Position numbers and translations under genes: made by a program
In this document: positions 1 to 8,640 of the stretch, one piece after another
How the letters are laid out: each line of letters starts with the position of its first letter
How positions within the stretch are numbered: position 1 is the first letter of the stretch
Source: CBCYMI01 sp965183855
Lineage (GTDB): Bacteria > Pseudomonadota > Alphaproteobacteria > Caulobacterales > Maricaulaceae
Direction: 5' to 3'
DNA length: 34,884 nt
Assembly (NCBI GenBank): GCA_965183855.1
Contig: CBCYMI010000036.1
Location: 1-34,884 of the forward strand
Notes under the pieces: model-generated
Databases searched by the model: none
What the model was told of the DNA's origin: nothing
The model's input: only the letters and a program-made list of their open reading frames with translations

Positions 1-319
1 TATCTTGTTCAGTAATAGACAAAGGCCAAGAAACAGCTAAATGATATCCAATCGGCATAGCTCCTTTAGCTGCAAGATCTGAAAGATTAACCCGTAACGC
101 TTTTCTTGCAATTAAAGCATAAGGTGTGTTTGAAAAAAAATGAATACCTTTTAGTAAACTATCGGATGTAACGACTAATTGTTTATTTTGTTTAACTTCC
201 AAAAGAGTTGCATCATCAAGTAAATTAAATACATTAACAGATAGAGTTTCGTTTGAAAAAGAACAACTTAACGGCTTAAAATAACGTTCAATAAGGTATG
301 ATTCTGAAATAGGTTTCAT
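1..319 (-). CDS. thiL: Thiamine-monophosphate kinase, N-terminal part (runs off the window)
   Basis: ThiL phosphorylates thiamine monophosphate to the active cofactor thiamine diphosphate in the cytoplasm. The visible 106 codons start at an ATG whose complement is at 317-319, five bases after the nusB stop. A GAGG ribosome-binding sequence lies inside the end of nusB, so the two genes are probably translationally coupled. The translated stretch RKALRVNLSDLAAKGA is the conserved ThiL signature following the Mg-ATP binding acidic residues (here LLDDATLL). The nusB-thiL pairing is a common alphaproteobacterial arrangement. The C-terminal two-thirds lies outside the window, so integrity cannot be judged. 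Confidence 0.85.
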   Translation of the reverse strand, partial: MKPISESYLIERYFKPLSCSFSNETLSVNVFNLLDDATLLEVKQNKQLVVTSDSLLKGIHFFSNTPYALIARKALRVNLSDLAAKGAMPIGYHLAVSWPLSITEQD

Positions 320-324
320 GTAAA

Positions 325-903
325 TCAAACCTCATCATTCCGCTGATCTTTCCCCTTCTTTTTAGAAGAAAATTCTTGATATAAAAAATCAGCATGACGA
401 TATTCTTTTGCAATATTTTCTAAAATACTATTTACAAATGCAGTTTCTTTTTTAGATAAAAAATCACTGGATATATTCGTATATTCGTTCAAAACAACCT
501 TAACTGGAACCTTTGGACAATGTATGATTTCGTAAACGCCAACACACAAAATTGCATATAATAATTGATTTAAAAATTCTATTTTCCAGCCTTTTTTTAG
601 TTTTTTAGAAATGATTTCTTCAAAAAGAGCCTGGTTTTGATAGGTACGATCTACAAGACATTCAAAATATTCAAAATTAACCCAAAACCTGAAATCGCTC
701 TTTTCTTGCCCCTCTAAATTCAATAATTCCAGATATTCTTGATTAAGGTCATAAAAAAATTGATCAATAATTTCTTTTGGATCTCTTTTAAACAAAACAA
801 GTTGATAAACTGCCTGAACCGCAGCCAAACGCGCCCTGCTTAATGCAAGCGTTGATTGAGGATAAATAAAAACCCCTATGCTTTCTTCTTTTTTTTTATT
901 CAT
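325..903 (-). CDS. nusB: Transcription antitermination factor NusB
   Basis: NusB binds boxA RNA with NusE (ribosomal protein S10) and supports processive transcription of rRNA operons. The 192-residue product has an N-terminal extension of about 20 residues, then SRARLAAVQAVYQL, the usual first helix of NusB. It ends with the family core (KVVLNEYTNISSDF, then AFVNSILENIAKE), which matches the typical end of alphaproteobacterial NusB. It sits between ribH (207 bases upstream, nothing recognisable between) and thiL (5 bases downstream), the classic ribH-nusB-thiL order. The start at 903 is the first ATG and has only a weak AAAG ribosome-binding sequence. Identification is firm. Confidence 0.93.
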   Translation of the reverse strand: MNKKKEESIGVFIYPQSTLALSRARLAAVQAVYQLVLFKRDPKEIIDQFFYDLNQEYLELLNLEGQEKSDFRFWVNFEYFECLVDRTYQNQALFEEIISKKLKKGWKIEFLNQLLYAILCVGVYEIIHCPKVPVKVVLNEYTNISSDFLSKKETAFVNSILENIAKEYRHADFLYQEFSSKKKGKDQRNDEV

Positions 904-1110
904 AGTCTTTCTAGCTAAACAGAGTCAAAAAAACAAACTTAACAAAATTATAATACGAAATAAAAATTTAGGCTATTCTGTCTGATAAGTTTCATAAAAA
1001 AATATAGTCCATATTCTTCTATTCAGCAATATCTAACTTCTATTTAATAATTTGAATCTAATGTTCGTATTAATTTTAGCAAGAAAGCATAAACTAATCT
1101 AGTAATTATT

Positions 1111-1557
1111 TCAGGAAATATTATTTAATCTCTGTTTCAATTCTATCATTGAACAACAAGTTTGCGCTGCCTCTTTTCCTTTATCTTTTTCTTTCGCACG
1201 ATGCCAAGCCTGCTCTAGATTCTCAACTGTCAACACACCAAATCCAATCGGAATCTGCTCTTTAAAAGATAGCTCCATAATTCCTCTTGATGTTTGCTCA
1301 CACACATAATCATAATGGCTGGTTTCTCCTCTGATAACACAACCAATTGCAACATAACCATCAAACTGGTTCTGATTTAAAGAAGCATTGGCAAACATTG
1401 AAATTGCAGCAGGAATCTCAAAGCTTCCTGGCACCTGATAGACAGAAGTTTTAATGTTTTTATCTGTAAAGACACGTTTTGCAGAACATACCATATGCTC
1501 TGTAATTTCAAAATACCATTTTGATTGAACAATCAAAACCTGATGGGTTTGTTCCAT
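1111..1557 (-). CDS. ribH: 6,7-dimethyl-8-ribityllumazine synthase
   Basis: This enzyme condenses 5-amino-6-ribitylaminouracil with 3,4-dihydroxy-2-butanone 4-phosphate, the penultimate step of riboflavin synthesis. Visible motifs are VPGSFEIP (substrate-binding loop), GCVIRGETSHYDYV (containing the catalytic His) and GFGVLTVENLEQAWHRA. The last motif and the DKGKEAAQTC tail resemble the RibH1 type of Brucella and other alphaproteobacteria more than the E. coli type; this comparison is from memory. Length (148 residues) is normal. The ATG has an AAGGTG ribosome-binding sequence. It lies downstream of ribB (84 bases) in the riboflavin block and takes the RibB product as substrate. Confidence 0.93.
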   Translation of the reverse strand: MEQTHQVLIVQSKWYFEITEHMVCSAKRVFTDKNIKTSVYQVPGSFEIPAAISMFANASLNQNQFDGYVAIGCVIRGETSHYDYVCEQTSRGIMELSFKEQIPIGFGVLTVENLEQAWHRAKEKDKGKEAAQTCCSMIELKQRLNNIS

Positions 1558-1641
1558 AATACACCTTTTTCTATTTTTTCAGAATATAGATCATCCCAGG
1601 CTATTTTTTATACCATAAACAGTAATTTATAACTGATAATC

Positions 1642-2289
1642 TTAAGCTGATAATTCAAAATTGCGTTTTTGATCAGGTTTTTTCTGATGAAAATATTCTA
1701 TCAATTCTGTAACCAATCCTGTTTTTAATTGGAATTTTTTTGAAAACTCATCCAGGTCAGATAATCTTGCCATATGACCATCATCTCGCATAATTTCACA
1801 AATAACTGCTGCAGGATAAAGACCTGAAAGACGTACAAGATCCACAGAAGCTTCCGTATGACCTGCTCTTTTTAAAACACCACCTGGCTTTGCAATAATT
1901 GGAAAAACATGCCCAGGAGAAGCAAGGTTGTTAGAAGAAGTCTTAGGATTAATAGCAACAGAAACTGTTTTTGCTCTATCATGAGCTGAAATACCTGTGC
2001 CAATTCCTTCTTTTGCTTCAATAGAATAAGTAAAGGCAGTCTTCCTTTTTGAGGTGTTTTCAGATACCATTGGCTTTAAGCCAAGACGATCTGCAATTTG
2101 ATGTGTCAGTGCAAGACAAATAAGCCCCCTTCCATGCTTTGCCATAAAATTAATCGCACGCCAATCAGCAAATTGTGCTGGAATAACCAAATCCCCTTCA
2201 TTTTCACGATCTTCAGAATCAAATAAAATAACCATTCTACCCAATGATAATTCTTTGATAATTTCCTCTATACTGGCAATTTCCACCAT
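1642..2289 (-). CDS. ribB: 3,4-dihydroxy-2-butanone 4-phosphate synthase, stand-alone
   Basis: RibB converts ribulose 5-phosphate to formate and 3,4-dihydroxy-2-butanone 4-phosphate, one of the two substrates of RibH. Conserved segments are DSEDRENEGDLV (acidic loop binding Mg), GRGLICLAL, GIGTGISAHDRAKTV, HVFPIIAKPGGVLKRAGHTEA and CEIMRDDGHMAR, all intact. At 215 residues the protein is only the RibB domain. Many alphaproteobacteria carry a RibBA fusion of about 370-400 residues, but here the frame stops soon after the RibB core and no GTP cyclohydrolase II motif follows. RibA, if present, must be elsewhere. The start has an AAGGA ribosome-binding sequence five bases away. Confidence 0.93.
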   Translation of the reverse strand: MVEIASIEEIIKELSLGRMVILFDSEDRENEGDLVIPAQFADWRAINFMAKHGRGLICLALTHQIADRLGLKPMVSENTSKRKTAFTYSIEAKEGIGTGISAHDRAKTVSVAINPKTSSNNLASPGHVFPIIAKPGGVLKRAGHTEASVDLVRLSGLYPAAVICEIMRDDGHMARLSDLDEFSKKFQLKTGLVTELIEYFHQKKPDQKRNFELSA

Positions 2290-2567
2290 TTTATTCCTTC
2301 TAAAATTAATCCGAACCTAAAAAGGCATGTTTGCGTTTAATAGCAATTTCTGAACATAGAATGCAAGCCAAAATCAAAAGCATCTTATTTATATACTCAA
2401 TCAAACCTTTATTTGAAATTTATCTTTTAAATAGTTCAATATTGATATCAGCTTCAAAATATAGACCTTTTCTGATCACCTCTGTTATCATTTCCCTTTA
2501 AATTTGTTTATAGAAAATCGAAAATGAGATCAATTCCTTATTTATAGATTATTATTCTATTTAATTT

Positions 2568-3179
2568 TTAATCTCGGTCAAACATACGCGCAATATAACG
2601 TGCGATCAAATCAACCTCCAAATTAACCCTATCTCCTGGCTTTAGCGTGCCAAGCGTTGTGACAGATTGTGTATGTTCAATTAAATCAACACTAAATTCT
2701 TTCTTTCCAGAATCAGCAATTGTTAAAGAAACGCCATCAATACAAATCGATCCTTTTTTAGCAAGATACATATTAATCAAAGAACCTGTTGAAAAAACCA
2801 AACGTACAGATCCTCCTCTTTTCTGTCTTGAAACAAGCACTCCAATCCCGTCAATATGTCCTGTTACAAGATGTCCCCCGACTTCATCACCAAATGCGAG
2901 TCCTGTTTCAAGATTAATCAATTGATCAGCAAGATAATGATTCAAATTTGTTTTTTCTAATGTCTCTTCCATTATTTGTACCGTATGATAGGTATAATCA
3001 TTTTTTAAAATGGGTTTTTCTATAACGCTTAAGCAACACCCTGCATGTGAAATTGAAGCACCTATTTTTAGTTTTTGATGATCCAGATCACTCTTAATCG
3101 TCATTTTTTTGCTTTTGCCTTGATCTGTCGAGGTTATGCTGACAATCCTTCCCATTGTCTCAACAATGCCAGAAAACAT
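2568..3179 (-). CDS. ribE: Riboflavin synthase alpha chain
   Basis: Riboflavin synthase dismutates two molecules of 6,7-dimethyl-8-ribityllumazine into riboflavin and the pyrimidine that RibH reuses. The protein begins with the family signature MFSGIVETMGRI and has two lumazine-binding repeats. The first is about residues 1-97. The second starts near GHLVTGHIDGIG and carries GVSLTIAD. Length (203) is normal. The ATG lies two bases after the ribD stop, so the pair is tightly coupled. The next gene, ribB, is 278 bases downstream. That gap shows no FMN-riboswitch consensus, since no GC-rich conserved helices are present. Confidence 0.93.
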   Translation of the reverse strand: MFSGIVETMGRIVSITSTDQGKSKKMTIKSDLDHQKLKIGASISHAGCCLSVIEKPILKNDYTYHTVQIMEETLEKTNLNHYLADQLINLETGLAFGDEVGGHLVTGHIDGIGVLVSRQKRGGSVRLVFSTGSLINMYLAKKGSICIDGVSLTIADSGKKEFSVDLIEHTQSVTTLGTLKPGDRVNLEVDLIARYIARMFDRD

Positions 3180-3181
3180 GA

Positions 3182-3850
3182 TTATGTTTGCTCCAATTGA
3201 TAATGTTCCAATATATCTTTTCCAATCTGTTTATACTCAATCTTGTTAAAATTAAAAGCTTTTTTAAGATGCTCTATTTGAAAATTTCCAAATGCAGGAA
3301 GCGCATCATTTCCCAAAATAATTGGTGCACGATACCAGTAAAGTTCATCAATCATCCTTAATGCTAATAAAGAACTGAGAATTTTTCCACCTGATTCTAT
3401 TAAAATCCGCCGAATGCCTTTTTGAGCCGAATAATTCATAATTGATCTCAAACAAAGTCTCTGATCTTGTCCCAAAGGAGTTTCAATATAGGAAAGAGTT
3501 GAAGCAATTTTTGATTTTGGAAGAGAGACCAGATTGTCTATTTTTGTAAAAATCAAAACAGAGCGTCCTTTAACTGAAAACAATCTTGAAGACAAAGGTA
3601 TACCAAGCTTACTATCTAAAAGTAAAACATCTGGTTGTTTTCCTTGAAAATAATCTAATCTGCACGTCAATAATGGATCATCTTTTATAACACTTCCTCT
3701 ACCTGTTAAAATTGCATCTGATTGACCGCGTAATATATGCCCATGCATTCTTGCCTGCTTTCCAGTAATCCATTTTGAATCTCCTGTAAAACATGCAATT
3801 TTACCATCAAGAGATGTTGCAATTTTAAGAATAAGATAAGGTCTGTTCAT
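3182..3850 (-). CDS. ribD: RibD reductase domain only (5-amino-6-(5-phosphoribosylamino)uracil reductase)
   Basis: The 222 residues correspond to the NADPH-dependent reductase half of RibD: ATSLDGKIA, SKWITGKQAR, GRGSVIKDDPLLTCR and ESGGKILSSLL are all recognisable. Bifunctional RibD is normally about 360-380 residues with an N-terminal zinc deaminase (HAE and PCxxxGxxPPC motifs). None of that is present here. The frame is closed by a stop eight codons upstream of the ATG, and the 344 bases to nrdR hold no deaminase motif in any frame I read. No good ribosome-binding sequence precedes the start. It is coupled to ribE (2-base gap). Either the deaminase is a separate gene elsewhere or another enzyme supplies it. 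The family call is firm; the loss of the domain is seen directly. Confidence 0.85.
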   Translation of the reverse strand: MNRPYLILKIATSLDGKIACFTGDSKWITGKQARMHGHILRGQSDAILTGRGSVIKDDPLLTCRLDYFQGKQPDVLLLDSKLGIPLSSRLFSVKGRSVLIFTKIDNLVSLPKSKIASTLSYIETPLGQDQRLCLRSIMNYSAQKGIRRILIESGGKILSSLLALRMIDELYWYRAPIILGNDALPAFGNFQIEHLKKAFNFNKIEYKQIGKDILEHYQLEQT

Positions 3851-4194
3851 CTGGATATCATTTATTGCTTATGATCTTTTTAAGGTTAAATTTATTTCTT
3901 CTATATCACATTATTTAAAATTTCTTCTTTAGAAAATAGACTTTTCGATTTGAAAAAACAATTCAGGTTTGAAATTCCTATTTCAGCATTTCTATCTGGT
4001 CTTTTAAAAGCAAACGCATTCTTGTAAAAAATGTAAAGAAAAACTATTTTCAAAATAAGGGAATAAAATCACAATACGATATCTGAAAACACCCTGCTCT
4101 CTCCTAAAATATCAGAGTCTCATAAAAACAGTGATATCCATATATCCCATTTTGCAAAAAGTAATAATGTTACAAAATCATATTAAATCCTGTT
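3851..4194. other. Gene-free gap where the RibD deaminase domain would be expected
   Basis: AT-rich and full of stops on both strands. I found no deaminase remnant (no HAE or PCxxxGxxPPC codons) and no hairpin with a U-tract. It probably holds the ribD-ribE promoter, but no convincing -35/-10 pair stands out. Confidence 0.5.
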
Positions 4195-4650
4195 TTATTT
4201 TTTTAATTTCTTATCTCCAATAAATTTTTTAAAATCATCTGTTGCTCTAAAATTTTTATAAACAGAAGCATATCTTACATAGCCAACTGAATCTATTTTT
4301 GATAAAAGCTCCATAACCATCATTCCAATTTTATCAGAAGAAATTTCTGACTCTCCAGAACTCTCTAAATCTCGAATGAGCTTAGATACCATATAGTCAA
4401 TCTCTTCAATATCCACAGGTCTCTTTCTTAACGCAATCTGAAAAGATCGTGTTAGCTTATCTCGATCAAAAGCAACTTTTTTACCTGTTTTTTTAATAAC
4501 CACCAAATCTCGCATTTGAATTCGTTCAAACGTTGTAAATCGCCCATCACAATGATTGCATAACCGTCTACGACGAATTGCATGACCGTCTTCAGCACTT
4601 CTAGAATCCTTGACCTGACTATCTTCAGACCCACAAAAAGGGCAACGCAT
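4195..4650 (-). CDS. nrdR: Transcriptional repressor NrdR
   Basis: NrdR is the ATP/dATP-sensing repressor of ribonucleotide reductase genes. The N-terminal zinc ribbon is intact with Cys3, Cys6, Cys31 and Cys34 (MRCPFCG and CNHC), followed by RFTTFERIQ. The ATP-cone domain begins at about residue 49 (VVIKKTGKKVAFDRDKL). The 151-residue length is typical. The ATG has a strong GGGAGG ribosome-binding sequence. Placement between glyA and the rib genes is the standard alphaproteobacterial order. The gap to glyA is 178 bases. Confidence 0.95.
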   Translation of the reverse strand: MRCPFCGSEDSQVKDSRSAEDGHAIRRRRLCNHCDGRFTTFERIQMRDLVVIKKTGKKVAFDRDKLTRSFQIALRKRPVDIEEIDYMVSKLIRDLESSGESEISSDKIGMMVMELLSKIDSVGYVRYASVYKNFRATDDFKKFIGDKKLKK

Positions 4651-4828
4651 AATGCCTCCCTAATTTTCAAAAAAAGTTAAAAAAAATATAATACTCGAAA
4701 TTTAAAATACAATTTTAAAATAGAATAAGGAGTTTCCAAAAGAAATATCTTCATTCATAAAAATCAAAAAATGTACTTTAATATTTCTTTGCAAATCCTG
4801 AAAGCTTCTTAATAGTAAAGCCTTTATA

Positions 4829-6097
4829 TTAATCCTGATAGATTGGAAATCTTGCAGTTAATTCAAGAACTCGTTGTTTAACAGACTGAATAGAAGCATC
4901 CAGTTTTACATCATCATTTAAACACATCATGTCAAGTAATTCTGCAATTAACACGCCTATGAATTTAAATTCTTCTACACCAAACCCCCTGCTTACACCC
5001 GCAAGAGTACCAAGACGCAAACCAGATGTAATCATTGGCTTTTCAGAATCAAAAGGAATGCCATTCTTATTACAGGTAATATTTGCAGCTTCTAATATTT
5101 TTTCTGCATGATTTCCCTTTAATCCCTTCGCTCTTAAGTCAACTAAAATTAAATGCGTATCTGTTCCTCCTGTAATCACATCATATCCAGATGAAATTAG
5201 CTGATCTGATAATGCTCTGCAAGAGTCAATCACAGTTTTAATATATGTTTTAAATTCAGGTTTTAATATTTCTCCAAATGCAACTGCTTTTCCAGCAATA
5301 ACATGCATTAAAGGTCCTCCTTGAAGACCTGGAAAAATAGCAGAGTTAATTTTTTTTGCATAATCTGGATGATTTGTTAAAATAATACCTCCTCTAGGTC
5401 CTCTCAAGGATTTATGAGTGGTGGTTGTTACAATATCTGCATATGGAATAGGAGAAGGATAATGACCCGCAGCAACCAGACCTGAAAAATGTGCCATATC
5501 AACTAATAATAAAGCATCTGAACGATCTGCAATTTCCCTAAATCGTTTGAAATCAACATGGCGTGAATAAGCAGACCAGCCAGCTATAATAATAGCGGGC
5601 TTATGTAAGTCTGCCATTTTTTTAACTTCATCATAATCAATTAAATAATCTTCTTTTCTAACTCCATAATGAACAGCATTAAACCATTTTCCAGAAAGAT
5701 TTGGTTTGGCTCCATGTGTTAAATGCCCTCCCGCTGATAATCCCATTCCAAGTAAAGTATCACCAGGCTTTGCGAGCGCTAATAAAACTGCCTGATTTGC
5801 TTGACTACCAGAGTGTGGCTGAACATTGACAAACTCAGCTTTAAAAATCTCTTTTGCTCTTTCGATTGCCAATTCTTCAATACGATCAACATGTTCACAA
5901 CCACCATAATATCTACGGTTAGGATAGCCTTCTGCATATTTATTCGTTAGTATTGAGCCTTGCGCCTCTAAAACAGCTTTTGAAGTAATGTTTTCAGAAG
6001 CAATTAATTCAATGTGATCCTGCTGACGTTGTGCTTCTTGGCAAATTAGATCATAGATTTCTGAATCCATATCTCTTAAAAATGATTTTTTTATCAT
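4829..6097 (-). CDS. glyA: Serine hydroxymethyltransferase
   Basis: GlyA interconverts serine and glycine with tetrahydrofolate, feeding one-carbon metabolism; glycine is also a substrate of the HemA encoded nearby. The PLP-binding lysine is Lys229 in TTTTHKSLRGPRGG. Other family blocks include ELIASENITS, NKYAEGYPNRRYYGG and NVQPHSGSQAN. Length (422) is normal. The first ATG at 6097 was kept. A second in-frame ATG nine codons later (6070) has a closer AAGAG ribosome-binding sequence and could be the true start. Divergent from mucR across a 333-base gap. Confidence 0.95.
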   Translation of the reverse strand: MIKKSFLRDMDSEIYDLICQEAQRQQDHIELIASENITSKAVLEAQGSILTNKYAEGYPNRRYYGGCEHVDRIEELAIERAKEIFKAEFVNVQPHSGSQANQAVLLALAKPGDTLLGMGLSAGGHLTHGAKPNLSGKWFNAVHYGVRKEDYLIDYDEVKKMADLHKPAIIIAGWSAYSRHVDFKRFREIADRSDALLLVDMAHFSGLVAAGHYPSPIPYADIVTTTTHKSLRGPRGGIILTNHPDYAKKINSAIFPGLQGGPLMHVIAGKAVAFGEILKPEFKTYIKTVIDSCRALSDQLISSGYDVITGGTDTHLILVDLRAKGLKGNHAEKILEAANITCNKNGIPFDSEKPMITSGLRLGTLAGVSRGFGVEEFKFIGVLIAELLDMMCLNDDVKLDASIQSVKQRVLELTARFPIYQD

Positions 6098-6430
6098 AAA
6101 TTATCTACCCAATAAAAATAGCAATCAAATCTACCCTACAATAATTTTTTAAATAAACAATATCTATTTTCTGCTTTTTCCAAAGCCTAGCGCAAAACGT
6201 GCGTAAAAAATAAATACAACCGATATAGCAATATTTAATATAGTAAAAATTACACTTTATTTTGAATTTTTAAATATTATTACTTGAAATTACTATCATA
6301 AAATGTAATAACCTAAGCAAGTTAGAGTGAAGGGTTTCATTCTATAAGTCATACTAGTATTTAATATATAAATGATATATAATAATATATATGGCACTAA
6401 TGTATGAAATGTATATGAAAGTAGGGACAG
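6098..6430. other. Divergent glyA/mucR intergenic region
   Basis: Very AT-rich. It must contain promoters for both flanking genes, but I could not pick out a convincing -35/-10 pair for either. Around 6358-6395 there is a run of alternating TA-rich sequence with several small palindromes. No coding signal was seen. Confidence 0.4.
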
Positions 6431-6868
6431 ATGGACACAAATAACACTTCTGATAAAATCACACGTGAAGATATTATGCATATGACAACAAGCATTGTAG
6501 CCTCCTATGTAGAAAACAATCCTGTAGAACCAGAAAAAATTACGACGGTTATAAAAAATATTTATGAGGTCATTCGGGAAGTCTCCAGCATTCCACTTAC
6601 CGCTTCTCTAGAAAGACAAAAACCTGCAGTCTCTGTTAATAAATCAATTACAGAAGACTATATTATCTGCCTGGAAGATGGTAAAAAGCTTAAAATGCTA
6701 AAACGATATTTACGATCAAACTATAATATTTCTCCTGAAGAATATAGACGTAAATGGAATCTTCCCGCAGACTATCCAATGGTTGCACCGAGCTATGCCA
6801 AAAGAAGATCTGAATATGCAATCAAAATTGGGTTGGGAAAAGGCGTTGGAAGAAAAAAACGGCGTTAA
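6431..6868 (+). CDS. mucR: MucR/Ros-family transcriptional regulator lacking most zinc ligands
   Basis: MucR proteins are global, nucleoid-associated-like regulators in alphaproteobacteria that bind AT-rich DNA and control surface polysaccharide, motility and virulence genes. The 145-residue product carries the family C-terminal core EEYRRKWNLPADYPMVAPSYA, then IKIGLGKG and a basic tail. In the Ros finger the ligands are Cys, Cys, His, His. Here only the first is kept (Cys80). The others are Asp83, Tyr93 and Asn97, judged against the Ros pattern CLECG...KRHLTTHH. Zinc-free MucR relatives are known, so it may still fold and bind DNA. The N-terminal oligomerisation region is present. Start ATG follows AGGGACAG. 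Confidence 0.9.
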   Translation: MDTNNTSDKITREDIMHMTTSIVASYVENNPVEPEKITTVIKNIYEVIREVSSIPLTASLERQKPAVSVNKSITEDYIICLEDGKKLKMLKRYLRSNYNISPEEYRRKWNLPADYPMVAPSYAKRRSEYAIKIGLGKGVGRKKRR

Positions 6869-6888
6869 AATTCTCTTTTTTTTGTAAA

Positions 6889-6924
6889 GCAAACCCTTGT
6901 GCGCAAGCTTAAAACAGGGTTTGC
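6889..6924. terminator. Imperfect hairpin after mucR
   Basis: A 9-base arm (6889-6897, GCAAACCCT) pairs with its complement (6916-6924). The 18-base loop itself contains a small CTTG/CAAG hairpin. No U-tract follows on either strand, so this is a weak terminator candidate. It lies 20 bases after the mucR stop. Confidence 0.35.
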
Positions 6925-7050
6925 CGAAACAGAGTTTTAAAATAATTCTAAAAATAAAATCAGAATTTGACAAATTAGTGTGATTTTTAGATTTCATGAA
7001 TAAAGAAACTGATTCTTGATGCATATCTCTCCTATGTCATGGGCTTTATG

Positions 7051-7321
7051 TTGCATGCTTTAATTGCAAAGCATTCTATAAATAATCAAGAGCATCTACC
7101 AAATCATCTATCATTTTATTTGTATGAAATGGCGTTAGCGCTATTTGAATACGTTCTGAGCCTTTTAGAACCTCTGGATAATTAAGCTGCACGCTTTAAC
7201 TCCAAAGTATTCCATAAATAATCAAGTGCATCTACCAAATCATCTATCATTTTATTCGTATGAAATGGCGTTGGCGTTATTCGAATACGTTCTGAGCCTT
7301 TTGGAACCGTTGGATAATTAA
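7051..7321 (-). repeat. Tandem duplication of the 3' end of hemA; outer copy decayed
   Basis: Bases 7051-7185 and 7187-7321 are direct repeats of about 135 bases with roughly 14 mismatches counted by eye. The inner copy (7187-7321) encodes the last ~45 residues of HemA. The outer copy reads the same way (GSERIQIALTPFHTNKMIDDL) but carries a stop where the gene has Trp (TGG to TAG) and ends in LKHAT instead of LKRAA. The live gene now terminates at the junction. The outer copy is therefore probably the old 3' end, made redundant by the duplication and since drifting. Confidence 0.85.
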
Positions 7322-8393
7322 TTGGCTGAATATAATGACCAAATTCTTTTAGCAAATCATCTGTTAATTTCTTACAAGCAATAGGATCTCCAACAATAAC
7401 TGGAAGAATATGAGCTGGCGTATCAATAAGCGGAAACGCTCTGACCTTTAATAAATTTCTTAAATAATGCACCTGATGACGTTGCTGTACCCTTAAAAAC
7501 TCACTTTTATTAAAAAGGTCAATTGCTCTGCTTGCAGCAGCCAAAATACAAGGAGGCAATGAAGTCGTAAAAATAAAGCCAGAAGCATGTAAACGAATAG
7601 CATCAATAATGGCACGATCAGAAGCAATATAGCCTCCCACCAAACCAAACGCTTTTCCAAACGTGCCTTCTATAATATCAATCTTATCCTCAAGACCAAG
7701 CTGTGAAGCAATTCCAGCTCCTTTTGAACCATACATTCCAACCGCATGGACTTCATCTAAATAAGTCATTGCATTATACTTTTCTGCAAGATCGCATATT
7801 TCAGCGATCGGAGCAAGCGATCCATCCATGGAATATATCGATTCAAAAGCAATCAGTTTCGGTCTTTCATGCTCTGTTTCTGCAAGCAAACTCTCCAAAT
7901 GATTAATATCATTATGTCTGAAAATATGTTTTGGACAATTTGATCGGCGAATTCCTTCAATCATGGAAGCATGATTGTCTCCATCTGAAAAAATAACCAG
8001 ATCAGGTAAGATTGCCTTAAGAGAACCAAGACTAGCCTCATTGGAAATATATCCTGATGTAAATAATAAGGCAGATTCTTTATGATGCCATTCAGAAAGT
8101 TTTCTTTCCAAATCAACATGATAATACGTTGTCCCAGAAATATTACGCGTTCCACCAGAGCCCGTACCAACTTCTGCTATTGTGTTTTGCATAACCTCAA
8201 TCATTTCTGGGTTTTGTGACATACCAAGATAATCATTTGAACACCAAACAATAACTTGTTTTTTCCCCTCTTCAAAATAATAATTTGCATACGGGAATTT
8301 ACCACAGCATCGTTTTAAATTAGCAAAATCACGATATCTGCCTTCTAATTTCACACGTTTAATAGCTTGTTTAAATAATTCTTTATAAAACAT
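7182..8393 (-). CDS. hemA: 5-aminolevulinate synthase
   Basis: HemA condenses glycine and succinyl-CoA to 5-aminolevulinate, the entry to haem in alphaproteobacteria (Shemin pathway). It is a PLP enzyme of the alpha-oxoamine synthase family: TGSGGTRNISGT, DEVHAVGMYGSKGAGI and the PLP lysine Lys247 in GTFGKAFGLVGGY are clear. The 403-residue length is normal. The C-terminus (ELKRAA) is defined by a stop at the boundary of a 135-base tandem duplication, and a decayed second copy of the gene end lies beyond it. The start is the first ATG, with a weak GTGAG ribosome-binding sequence. hemB, the next pathway step, is about 7 kb away on the other strand. Confidence 0.95.
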   Translation of the reverse strand: MFYKELFKQAIKRVKLEGRYRDFANLKRCCGKFPYANYYFEEGKKQVIVWCSNDYLGMSQNPEMIEVMQNTIAEVGTGSGGTRNISGTTYYHVDLERKLSEWHHKESALLFTSGYISNEASLGSLKAILPDLVIFSDGDNHASMIEGIRRSNCPKHIFRHNDINHLESLLAETEHERPKLIAFESIYSMDGSLAPIAEICDLAEKYNAMTYLDEVHAVGMYGSKGAGIASQLGLEDKIDIIEGTFGKAFGLVGGYIASDRAIIDAIRLHASGFIFTTSLPPCILAAASRAIDLFNKSEFLRVQQRHQVHYLRNLLKVRAFPLIDTPAHILPVIVGDPIACKKLTDDLLKEFGHYIQPINYPTVPKGSERIRITPTPFHTNKMIDDLVDALDYLWNTLELKRAA

Positions 8394-8640
8394 ATCATAT
8401 TACTCACTTTTCAAAAATAAGTTCAAATTAATACGATTCGCGCCCAAACCTATTTTGAAAATACCTATACCTTAATCAGTTATATACTTTTAATTACCAA
8501 GCATACATATAAATCCTCTCCAATACCATGACAAATTCTCTATCATGACATTAGATTTAACAAATCATTAATTTATCTCTTTTCTAAAGTAAAATCAGAT
8601 ATGAAACCAGTTTTTTCTAAAATTATCAAAACTAAATAAA

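Noticed and set aside
2290..2567. FMN riboswitch in the ribB-ribE gap
   Set aside because: None of the GC-rich conserved helices of the FMN aptamer is present on either strand.
3851..4194. Deaminase remnant upstream of ribD (a minus-strand MRL followed by a stop)
   Set aside because: No HAE or PCxxxGxxPPC residues in any frame; the short match is within chance.
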